A model generated the notes under the pieces. The model saw nothing but the letters and a program-made list of their open reading frames with translations, was not told where the DNA came from and made no database searches. Below are positions 55,486-64,000 of a stretch of DNA of 64,000 nt, one piece after another (position 1 is the stretch's first letter; each line of letters opens with the position of its first letter). Both the position numbers and the translations under genes were made by a program. The stretch covers positions 54,668,676 through 54,732,675 of the forward strand of contig OX377205.1 of NCBI GenBank assembly GCA_947396885.1, written 5' to 3'. The DNA is from Heligmosomoides polygyrus polygyrus (taxonomy: Eukaryota > Nematoda > Chromadorea > Rhabditida > Heligmosomidae).

Positions 55486-55557
55486 TCGCTGTTGGTGTAG
55501 TGGACAAGCATCATGCCCAGAAGGCAGTATGTGCGGGTTCGAGTCCCGCGCAGCGCG
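55486..55557 (+). tRNA. tRNA-like sequence, probably pseudogene or SINE head
   Basis: Box A-like TGGTGTAGTGGACAAGC and a consensus box B GGTTCGAGTCC are present. The T arm is perfect (GCGGG/CCCGC around TTCGAGT) and six of seven acceptor pairs form. The anticodon arm has only three of five pairs, and the base before the putative anticodon AGA is C rather than U. That argues against a working tRNA. Confidence 0.4.
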
Positions 55558-56897
55558 AAACTTTTGATTGCAATAAAACGTCCTGTAGCAGCATAGAGCT
55601 TCTATGCCAGTCGCTCTGGGCTAGCACAAATGTATAAGATGTTGCTTGTGTAATTTGAGTTTCTTTCTTCCTTCTGATAGAGGAATCCTTCTAACTTACG
55701 ACACCTTCTGGTCACTACCAGATCTCGTCTTACGCTGCGTTTGACATTTTGCCGACTATGAACACTTTTTTGAGCCGCACGCATGCAAAAACCTCGATAT
55801 GCATCTAATGCGTTGTTGCACGAATGCCGCTCGTGGCCGCACGAACGAGTCAGTAGATGTGTAGAGCTAATCACAAGCGCAGTGAGCCTCTTGCCTTCGC
55901 AGCTGGAAATGAGCCCGCGCGTTGTAACGGAGGTCACTTATCGTTAGGCCGCGGAGTTATCGGAACGGCGTTATAACGGGAGCAGCGTGATGTCCGACGC
56001 GTCTTAACCGGAGTTGCTTTGTATTGGTGTAAGGGTAAACTGGCCGGTTCCCGAAAACGTTAATTGAATCGGGAACCACGTCTCATCTGGGGCGTTGTAA
56101 AGGAAGGGTACTGTATGTTCGAACTATCTTCTTTCTTAAGTACCTAACGAATTTAGGAGGTCTGTTTATGTTTGAACGGTGTAACTGAATGTTGAATGAC
56201 TGCTGGTCAAGCCGACAAGTTGTGGACTACCTCCTAACCCTGTCTTATAATAAGCCTACAGAATATCCAGCTTTCGGATTTTCTTTGACCAAAGTTTCTG
56301 TGGGAGGCTATTTTCATCAGCTTTTCCTAAAATTTGCACAAGTCCACATACCTCATTAATCCAGACTCGTGGTCGTGATCTCCAATCCACAATGATTTTG
56401 ATGATAATTCCGAAGACTCAGTGATCCAAGTTCATTCTCTTCTCAGTTGTTTATAACAGGTCCTATAGGGTCCGTTTTACCCACCGTTTCATTGGAACAA
56501 ATATGATTTGAAATTTGTCCATTCTATTATTCTTTGTTGGTAGTAGTAGAGCACAGACACGCCTAACGGTATGCGTGGTGCTGTCATCGGTGTTGCAGTT
56601 CCCTTTTTGTTAGTTGTTTGTTCTGGTACATGCTTTATTAGACCGCTTGCTGCCCTTACACAAAATATTGGGGAGATCTAGCCTTGCCTATGAGCACTGT
56701 GGCGCTATCAGCGTTTCCGCTCTATGCTAGCGCCAGCGGAAATTTCACACTTTCCGCTGGCGCCGGCTTTTCCTAGGCACTTGAGCTCAACGCGCATTAT
56801 GTTAGATAAAACTACGCGTGATAGAGACCGTGTGCGCTCCTAGTCACTCCACATGTTGTTCCGAGCCGTCATCCGTTTAATCAAAGTGGTTGTTTAG
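55558..56897. other. Unassigned; pogo-like end and a hairpin
   Basis: Near 55,950-56,000 the words GCGTTATAACGGGAGCAG resemble the R2 element end. GCGCCAGCGGAAA (56,730-56,742) pairs exactly with 56,751-56,763 over an 8-nt loop. A TTTAG at 56,893-56,897 may be the splice acceptor of the next exon. No gene found. Confidence 0.4.
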
Positions 56898-57201
56898 TTG
56901 ATTGTCGATCCGAATGAGTCCGGGGATGAGGATGATGCGGAGCGAGGACGAGCGGGGATTTTCCCCGGAGGAAGCCCCACTCACATGAGTACTTCTGCGC
57001 AGTATCGACCGCAAAATAATAAGCCCAAGTACGGTGTTCTTTCAGCTGTTCGTACAGATTTTAGTTTCGAAATGCTTAATTCGAAGGTCGGTTTTCCACC
57101 GTTTCAGCGCCTTTCTTTCAGAGGCCTCTGCAGTGATCCTCACATCCGATCGAACGTCAAGGTTATTCTGGGGTCAATTGTGCTCACCATTGTTGGGACA
57201 A
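56898..57201 (+). CDS. Candidate host exon, first part of a small membrane protein
   Basis: The exon opens after a TTTAG acceptor-like site and reads acidic residues (NESGDEDD), then IFPGGSP, KYGVLSAVR and SFRGLCSDPHIRSNVKV, ending in a hydrophobic run LGSIVLTIVGT. The donor A/GTGAGT is at 57,202. Joining to 57,295-57,339 through a 93-bp intron keeps the frame and lengthens the hydrophobic run into a membrane helix. The order (acidic tail, short soluble part, hydrophobic pair) reminds me of the TMEM134/TMEM230 (DUF872) family. That is an inference from appearance only. No second helix was found downstream before the LINE. No repeat copies exist in the window. Confidence 0.42.
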
Positions 57202-57294
57202 GTGAGTTTTGCCGTCAGTTTTGGGTCCCTGCCAGCAGGCTGCATGAGCACGGAGCAGTGCCGCTGTTGATACAGATAAAGCTGTGCTTTTCAG

Positions 57295-57339
57295 TTCTTC
57301 TGGTCGTCGGCACGATGGTCATGTTCCGTCCTGACGAGG
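57295..57339 (+). CDS. Candidate second exon of the membrane-protein gene
   Basis: A 45-bp exon between an acceptor TGCTTTTCAG (57,285-57,294) and a donor G/GTGAGT (57,340). In phase with the previous exon it reads ILLVVGTMVMFRPDEG, completing a transmembrane segment. Downstream exons are not identified, and the CR1-like LINE begins 470 bp away. Confidence 0.4.
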
Positions 57340-57810
57340 GTGAGTCCATCACCACCTGCCATTCCATGCGTCCTTCTTTCTCTGCTGCGTCTGAACTCTC
57401 CCATCCGTTTCCGTTCTCAAGGCCTATTTCTCGTTGTGCTTTCCAGCGGCTGGGAACTGAACACGATCGCATACGGAACAGGTTTTCCGCGTATGGAAGT
57501 GTAGTTGCGCGTGAACTCTGCGCAACGCTTCTGCGGCGAAATGCAGTAGAGGGCTGTGGGGGTTTTTCAGATGGGTGAAGGGGAAGCGCGGCGGCGTTTC
57601 AAGAAGAGGTAGGTCTACTTGGGATCAAGGCTTTCTTGTGATGCTTTCCTTGTACAGAATTCTTTGTTATTGGCGATACCGCTCTAGAGCATCCTAGCGC
57701 TGCCTTTTAAAAAGCCTGAACTACGGCGGTAAACACGAGCACAGAATTAGGTCCTATCGACATGCTCCCGTAAATCGGGACCCTGCATTCCCGTGGCATA
57801 TTTAATGGGC
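57340..57810. other. Possible intron or unassigned spacer
   Basis: Contains further acceptor-like sites (TTTTTCAG near 57,562-57,569) but no convincing continuing exon. Confidence 0.3.
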
Positions 57811-58754
57811 TTATTTATTTATTTATTTATAACTGCACCTTAAGTGCGCTCAAACGAGGAGATAACGAACAAGTAATCTTTTACAACTGCAAATCTAACG
57901 CGGAACAACAATGAGAAACGTAGTATCACTATGCGCTGCATTCTGTAATTTTTCAGTGTTGTCCAGCCATTCAAAAGCTCAAGTACAAGGAGCCTGAACC
58001 AATGGGTAGTCGTAGCGTGAGAATATACTAGTAATAAGTAATTTAATTTCTCAAAGTTTACGTAATTGTTTTATAATTATTTTTGTTCTGGTATAACGGT
58101 GCAGAGGTTGGTTAGGCAACCAGTATAGCTATGGCATGATTCCGATTGAATAGGGAAATCACTTTCGAGCAGCTTATAAGAAGGAAGCACCTGGGAGTCC
58201 GGTCTTAATTCCGGTCATACCCAGGCCTTCATTACGCTTCCATTCGAAGCTGCTTCCATAGGAACTGAGTTAGCCTAACCAACTTGCAATAAAGCATATC
58301 TAAATGTAGCAACCTATAGATTATATCTGTATATGAAACAGTATAAAAAATATGTGACTAAGAGTAGAAGCATCTGGGTCTTAATAGGCTCCTCTGTACC
58401 TAAGCTCTGGCAGCCGCAACAGAATCAGAAAAGGAAGGAGATAAAAAAGAAGTTTAAGCAGGCATAATGACACTGTAAGACATGTGAGAAGAAGGAAAAC
58501 GCAAGAAAAACATCAACTCTTGAACGACCCTAATTCTGAACAGCCGCTAATACTCAGTAAAAAAAATACCCAACGCAGGCCTAATGACTCATTGAACAAT
58601 GTGAGGAAGAAAAGGAAACAAGACATCCATTTTTGGGTACGAATCGCTCGGCAACCATGGTGTCTTCCATGGCGCAGAAGAGTTTCCACAAGATGACATA
58701 CACTCCATTTATGAAGCTACACTCAGATGTCCTGGTAACGCCACGATACAACAG

Positions 58755-61572
58755 TCAGCTCTGCAATTCAAGAATACTCAAAAGATCAATCTTTTTTAAC
58801 CTACTCTTGAAAATGGCAACGGTAGGTGCTTCTAAAACATGATCAGGTAGTTTCTGCAACCAAACTGCTCCGCGAGAGAGCACAAAATTGGCATTGCAAC
58901 GAAGAAATTTGTTCCAGGGTTTTTAAACTGCAGTGAAATATACTAGTCCGATTTCTACATGGCCTAAATGTCCAATATTTACTAGCTCTCAAGGTTAAAT
59001 CACCTTTTAGTAACTTGAAACAGAAGACCAAATCATTATAGATACGTCTGTATCTAAGAGATTTCAGTTTCAAAAATTTCAATCTACTTTCGTATTTTAA
59101 AGATTGTAGATCTGGTATGCATCTGCGAACCAGTATTCGAGTAAACGTCTGTTGTACTTTTTCAACTTTGTTTTGAAGCTTTTTGTTTGAGGACTCCAGA
59201 TTTGTGATCCATATTCAAGCATAGGGTAACACATATGCTTTGTACAGCTTCAGCAGTGTAGCAGAATCATTATCAAAGATGCTTCTCAACATGCCATAAA
59301 GTACTGAAAAGGCTTTACGTACAGTTTTATCAACATGGGCATCAAACTTTAGGTGTTTATTTATATGAATACCAAGATCTTTGATCGCGTCAACTTGCCT
59401 TAAAGTAATATTACCGAACCTGTAATCAGGTGCCCTTCCAGGACCAAAATGCATCACGGAAGTTTTGGCAAGATTTACTGGTATCTCCCAATTACTAGCC
59501 CACGTAATCATATTAAGAATAGATTGATTTAAAGCCTTCAGAACTAACGATTGATTTGAAGCATTATACGTGCCATAAATTTTGACATCGTCTGCAAACA
59601 TTTGAACGCTAATAGCAGCGTGCGTCTTGAGTCTGTCCGGGAGATCACATGTATAAACCATGAAAAGGATAGGTGATAGAACTCCCCCTTGCGGGACACC
59701 GCTGGTACATTGGCGTCGCCCCGAAAAGGAATTACCAACCTTAACAAACATGTACCTGTTCTCTAAGTACGACATTATCCACAAAAGTAAACGTCTTCCA
59801 ATACCCAGTTCTGATAGCTTGGTGATAAGCTTTTTGTGACAGACTTTATCGAAAGCTTTGGATAAGTCGAAATAGATTACGTCGACACAATCACCCTTAT
59901 TGACCGCAGTACTCCAATCGAAAAGGCAATCAGTTAATTGAGTTGTAATAGAGGCACCCTTTGTGAATCCATGCTGCTCAGTAGTAATAACTTTATTTTT
60001 AACGAGCCAAGATACTAATTTATCTCTTATAAGCTTTTCCAATACTTTGATTGGCGTTGGCGAGATGCATATAGGACGAAAATCCGAGAGGAGAGAAGGA
60101 CTCTGCACTTTTGGAATGGCAGTGACCAGCACATTTTTCCAACTTCACCAAATAATAGAGAGCTATTGAATATTATCGACAGTGGTTTAGAAAGTGATAA
60201 AGCACATCTTTTAAAAATAATCAGAGGGATACCATCATATGTGGACGATGTGGAATCCTTCAACGATGCAAAAACTCTTAACACGTCTTTTGGATAGATT
60301 AAAATCTCATTCAGGGCATCGGAGGAATCGCTGAAATTGAATTCATATCTTGAGCCATCGTTTGCTGTGAACACGTAGGCGAAGTAGTTTGCTAAAGCCT
60401 CTGCTTTTTCAGTATCATTTATGAATGTATTCCCAGAAGCATCCTTTAGGACTGGGATTTTGCCTTGGCCCTTCATCTTGAGCTTTACTAGAGAAAAAAT
60501 ATGTTGACCAAAACGCTTTTTGGCAAGATGTTTCTCATGATTACATAGAAAACGCCTTATATGAAAATCCAATTCATTGCACACGCGCTTAAATTGCGGG
60601 CTGGATATTGGATCACGCATGGAGTGAAATAAGCGCACTTTCTGGGATATTAGGTTGGAAATAAGTTTTGGATACCGTGGAGGTCTGTACTCGAAATGTT
60701 TGAAAGGAACATATAGAGAACGAGCAGAATAAAATCTTTTATTATCTTTTATTCTTCTTTCTTCTACAAAATCTTTCATAAAGGTCGTTGAGAGATTTAT
60801 ATCCTTGAAAGACCTGCCATCAATCAATAATAGAAAGATGATTTGAAAGATCCTCAAAGGAAGTACCGTAGTAATTTGGAAGAGGTAACGCCCTCGGCTG
60901 GGGAAAGCTTTCGCATATTTCGAAACCAATGACGTTGTGATCAGCTGTTCCAAGTGACGGATGTAGTGACATGTTTTTTATAATGGGGGCCGACGTCAGG
61001 ATAATGTCGAGGACTGATGAACATCTAGTTGGATTCATAACGTGCTGTTTCAAACCAAAGCTATGGAAGAAGTTTAGAAATTTGACTGACGTGGAATTTC
61101 GTCCTTGATTTAAATCCCAGTTTATGTCCAAATTGAAATCGCCTAGTATAATTAGATGCGAGTCGCAAAGAAATAAATCCAAAAGGGTATCAATAAGAGA
61201 GTCATCATCCTCAACAGAAGACTTAGGCGGTCGATAGATTAGAATCATCCTAAATTTAAACGTCCTGACAAAGTCAAATCCTTCGAGACAGAGAAGATCT
61301 GATTTAATGCAGGAAGAAACTGCGGAAACTGAGATAGGGTAGAGGTTAATAGTGTCCTTTGCAATGCTGCATACACCCCCACCTCGGCATTTTTTAATTC
61401 CACTAAGCTTCCTATCAGTTCTGAATACTGTATACGGAAGATTAAACGTGATTTCAGAGTTGTTCATTTTGGAAGAAAGCCACGTTTCTGTGACAAGGAC
61501 TAAGTCGGGGTCAAAGGTATTGAGAAATAAATGCAAGTGCGAGATTTTGTTCGAAAGGCTACGTGCATTCAT
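58755..61572 (-). pseudogene. CR1-like ORF2: endonuclease plus reverse transcriptase
   Basis: Starts MNARSLSNK at ATG 61,572. Endonuclease: VTETW, LGDFNLD near 61,135, TADHNVIGFE near 60,930. An in-frame TGA in the linker (about 60,820-60,822) is followed by a frame change. Reverse transcriptase (60,132-59,215): DFRPICISP, FDLSKAFDKV, SGVPQGGVLSPILF and MFADD near 59,590. A second frameshift lies near 60,110 and a third near 59,222. The conserved C-terminal region (KFLKLKSLRYRRIYNDLV, then CNANFVLSRGAV in a shifted frame) ends at a TGA, 58,757-58,755. Few lesions for its length, so fairly young. Would nick DNA and reverse-transcribe its RNA if whole. Confidence 0.88.
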
Positions 61573-61583
61573 CAAATAACACC

Positions 61584-62267
61584 TTATACCCGGAAGGAAG
61601 CCGTGCTGGTTTGAGAGTTTCCCGTGACGCGGCTATTTGGGAGGTCGTCTACATCCGTTATTGCACCACGATAGACAACCCATTTACGATAATTTAATTT
61701 TGCATTACGGTCACGACATTCTTTCCGCAGCTCAAAGTCCTCCTTCCTCTCTGATTCTGTCATACTTTTGCGAATATAAACATCCCTGAGATCAGAGCCT
61801 CGAAGCTTATAAGCATTGGAGAGTGCCGCGGCCCAGTAAGATTTGCTAGGCATAACGATCATAACAAGCCTTGGACGCGCACCGCCTGGTTTACCCACGC
61901 GATACACCTCCAGCGGATAGCAGTCTACCTGCAAAACTTCTAGGACCCCGGACACTTTTTCCTCCAAATCCTTACGCTTCGCAGTCAAGGAAGTATTAGG
62001 CTCAGTTTCAGGTAAGCCACTTATAACCAGACTACGACCCCTTTTTTCACTTTTCACCGCATTGATAGATAGCTTCGATAACTCATCCGGATGTTTCTTC
62101 ACAACAGCATCAATCATCTTGCTGGTCTCCGGGTCGGTATTGCGCTCGGCCATTAAGCCTAGAATCTCTGCAATGGGCATATTGGAATAGTCAACTTGCA
62201 CGCTTGTTGACTGGGCACCATTACGGAGATTCCTATTTTTTTGGGCCTGACGTTTAGATTGTGACAT
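61584..62267 (-). CDS. CR1-like ORF1 protein, RNA-binding
   Basis: An intact 227-codon frame from ATG 62,267 (MSQSKRQAQKN) to TAA 61,584. The basic N-terminus is followed by a helical region, then an RRM-like stretch (SLVISGLPE; VYRVGK; RPRLVMIVM; RKSMTESERKEDFELRKECR). This layout is usual for ORF1 of CR1/L2/jockey LINEs, which coats the element RNA. It lies just before ORF2 on the minus strand. The ORF1 stop and the ORF2 ATG are about 11 bases apart, so translation of ORF2 by re-initiation or frameshift is plausible. Confidence 0.8.
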   Translation of the reverse strand: MSQSKRQAQKNRNLRNGAQSTSVQVDYSNMPIAEILGLMAERNTDPETSKMIDAVVKKHPDELSKLSINAVKSEKRGRSLVISGLPETEPNTSLTAKRKDLEEKVSGVLEVLQVDCYPLEVYRVGKPGGARPRLVMIVMPSKSYWAAALSNAYKLRGSDLRDVYIRKSMTESERKEDFELRKECRDRNAKLNYRKWVVYRGAITDVDDLPNSRVTGNSQTSTASFRV

Positions 62268-62320
62268 AATGGAGAAGCTCAAAAAACACTCAAGGTTCCT
62301 CTCAAACAACAAAAACTCGA

Positions 62321-62574
62321 TTTGATTTACGGGGAAGAAGGGCCGAGATCACCAATCAATGCAAGACGATCGATCGTGCCAATGAAGAAACACCCTGACT
62401 AACACTGAGTACTTAATATTGCTAAGCCACTTACCCTACCAGCGAATACGAACTAACAAAATGCAATTCAGCAGAAATATGCGAAAAAAAAAAACCGCGA
62501 AAAGAAACAAAGAAACGAAAACTTATCTCAATCGCACGAAGACGGGAGGTGGCGGCCGTCCGCGAGAGGCGCGC
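62321..62574. other. Unassigned spacer upstream of LINE C
   Basis: No gene. It may include the 5' leader of the LINE. Confidence 0.35.
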
Positions 62575-62626
62575 GTTTTGGATCTCATCCATAAGAGTTT
62601 TGTATCTTATGGATGAGATCCAAAAC
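62575..62626. repeat. Perfect 22-bp hairpin
   Basis: GTTTTGGATCTCATCCATAA and the following GA (62,575-62,596) are exactly complementary to 62,605-62,626, with an 8-nt loop. Confidence 0.9.
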
Positions 62627-64000
62627 TTGTCGTCCATCCGCTCCCTATTTCACCGAATATTGATGAGCTCAAGCCGACCGCATTTCATCCTTACCTTTTC
62701 AACCGCATTTCTTTTTAGCCACAGTTCGTAGAGGACTGATATTTGGAAGCAAAAACGATGTGTGGAATCGAATTCTAACCGTTGTTTGTTGTATCGCGCC
62801 CATAGCAGAAAATTCTCGAGAAGTCACGTCAAGCTGAAAGAAGTTTCAAAGTCCCCTGGCTGTGGCTCTGCCCTCGTGTGGTTTTTTTTTGCAAAATTTC
62901 CAATTATGACCTTTTGTGTCGCGTTAGTAGATTAACGAACAATTTGGAACACATTTGCCACAGTTATTGCTGTCAGGCCGCGAAGTGCCCCGTCTTTCAG
63001 ACACTGTGACTGCCTTCGTCACAGTGTCTGAAGGACAGTGCATTTAGCTACCTGCGCTCACCATAGTCCCGCGATCGTCCTCAACTCCAACAAGGCTGTC
63101 CGAGAAACGGTGGCGCAGTTGAAGCCCTTGCCGACGCTCGTCCGATGCTGCGGAAGCACGTTCGTCGGCTTCGCGCTGCCAATGCGCGATGTGGGTAGAC
63201 TATTGAAGGCGCACGCTCGCTCGAAGCCCCCATTAGGAAACAGCGCAGACTGTCCGCGGCGATGGGCATGAGCGCTCGTCTTCAACGTTGCAGTGTAGAT
63301 TTCTTCTTCTTCCTCTTGTTTCCCACCCTGTGGACACCCCTTCTCAAAAAATATGTGCACTGACTTTCTGACTCACTTGGTCACTTAGAGTTTCGAAGCT
63401 AGTTTTGAAAAGCAGGAAAACGAATTCTTTCCGGTTTGATAAATCTTGGCGCCGTGCACTTCTATGGTATAAGAAGCGGAGCATGATTGGGAGCGTAATT
63501 GTCATTTGCATGGAGTTTATCAATAAAAGATTGCACCATTGTTTGTGCGTAGATTTGCCGAATTACTAGTTTGCTCAAGGTTACTCAGAAAACTTTCAGT
63601 CTAATCCTGCGCTTTACAGCCGAGTTATTTCCAGTTGAAAAATAAGTTTCCGGCATGGCATCTTCTCAGCGGATGGAATCATGAATCGCACCACTGCCAA
63701 TCAGCTGCCCATGCGCAGTGAACTGCTATGCTGATATCGAAAGAACGATTGTAGGGTCGAAGATACGGAAGGTGCGGTTGAAGTGCGGACCATCTGAGGC
63801 CCTGTATTGCCATGAGGATTTGGACTCTGTTTCGGTCGAAAAACTGCTAAACGAAAAATAGCGCGGGCGCCAAATTTTCTGTTTGGCTTCAAAGCACATT
63901 TTGCTCAAACTTTGGTAGCATCCTTGAGCAATGAATATCCCTTTTAGAATCCACTAATTCACTAAGGTTGATTGCAGTTGACTGAGGCAAGCAAAAGTCC
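62627..64000. other. Unassigned; one hairpin and one coding-like stretch
   Basis: TTCAGACACTGTGAC (62,996-63,010) pairs exactly with 63,018-63,032 over a 7-nt loop. The following 63,038-63,271 is open on both strands. The plus frame (AIVLNSNKAVRETVAQLKPL) has coding-like composition but no recognised domain. Beyond 63,300 nothing is recognised. Confidence 0.35.

Larger units (their letters stand above)
57811..62320 (-). mobile_element. CR1-like LINE C, near full length
   Basis: On the minus strand: ORF1 (62,267-61,584), ORF2 (61,572-58,755) with endonuclease and RT, a 3' region of about 0.9 kb, and a (TAAA)n tract at 57,831-57,811 that may be its tail. CR1/jockey-type order. The target duplication could not be identified, so the outer limits are approximate. 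Confidence 0.8.

Noticed and set aside
55486..55557. Functional tRNA gene
   Set aside because: The anticodon stem is poor and U33 is replaced by C; kept only as tRNA-like.
56898..57578. A single-exon gene of 226 codons
   Set aside because: Good donor and acceptor sites inside the frame, and a non-ATG start after an AG, favour spliced exons over one continuous frame.

Overview
This window looks like repeat-rich intergenic DNA from a parasitic nematode, most likely a hookworm-type strongylid (Necator/Ancylostoma). The basis is the style of its RTE, CR1-like, Penelope-like and mariner proteins, which resemble hookworm copies I know; this was not checked by search. There are no operons, no phage genes and no bacterial-type coding. 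Almost everything that can be recognised is a transposable element or its debris. Only a few short stretches look like possible host exons: 25,044-25,315; 49,165-49,281; and 56,898-57,339.

Layout. 0-11 kb: a 41-bp minisatellite, a MULE-like MITE (two copies, at 1.0 and 6.3 kb), a 2.6-kb foldback element with 1.2-kb inverted arms, and a decayed RTE LINE (7.5-10.4 kb). 11.35-16.53 kb: a Ty3/gypsy-type LTR retrotransposon with nearly identical 500-bp LTRs, a 4-bp target duplication and a broken pol. 16.5-29 kb: tRNA-derived SINEs, a 200-bp assembly gap, a second foldback, a ~145-bp satellite and perfect hairpins. 29.4-34.5 kb: a duplicated block, then a 3.18-kb hAT-like element (8-bp target duplication, subterminal 41-bp arrays at both ends) with a dead mariner inside. 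36.5-39 kb: a Penelope-like element (PLE) with an open 622-codon RT/GIY-YIG frame, a 12-bp target duplication and a hammerhead-like motif. 42.6-44.3 kb: an inverted copy of the 29.4-kb block. 45.5-55.4 kb: a nest of elements. A truncated PLE is split by a mariner. A piggyBac-like MITE follows. A CR1-like LINE is split by a 2-kb insertion with inverted ends. An opposite-strand copy of that LINE is split by an RTE with a 15-bp target duplication. 57.8-62.3 kb: a nearly full-length CR1-like LINE on the minus strand. The rest is unassigned.

How the parts relate. The copy-and-paste elements (RTE, CR1-like, PLE, LTR) each encode, in whole or part, a reverse transcriptase and an endonuclease or integrase. 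The cut-and-paste elements (mariner, hAT-like, piggyBac-like, MULE-like, foldbacks) are mostly non-autonomous. SINEs would depend on a LINE in trans. Target duplications give relative ages: the PLE is older than the mariner inside it, and the CR1-like copies are older than the RTE and the 2-kb insert inside them. Apart from the PLE at 36.9-38.8 kb, every sizeable mobile-element coding region carries frameshifts or stops. That reflects decay, assembly indels, or both.
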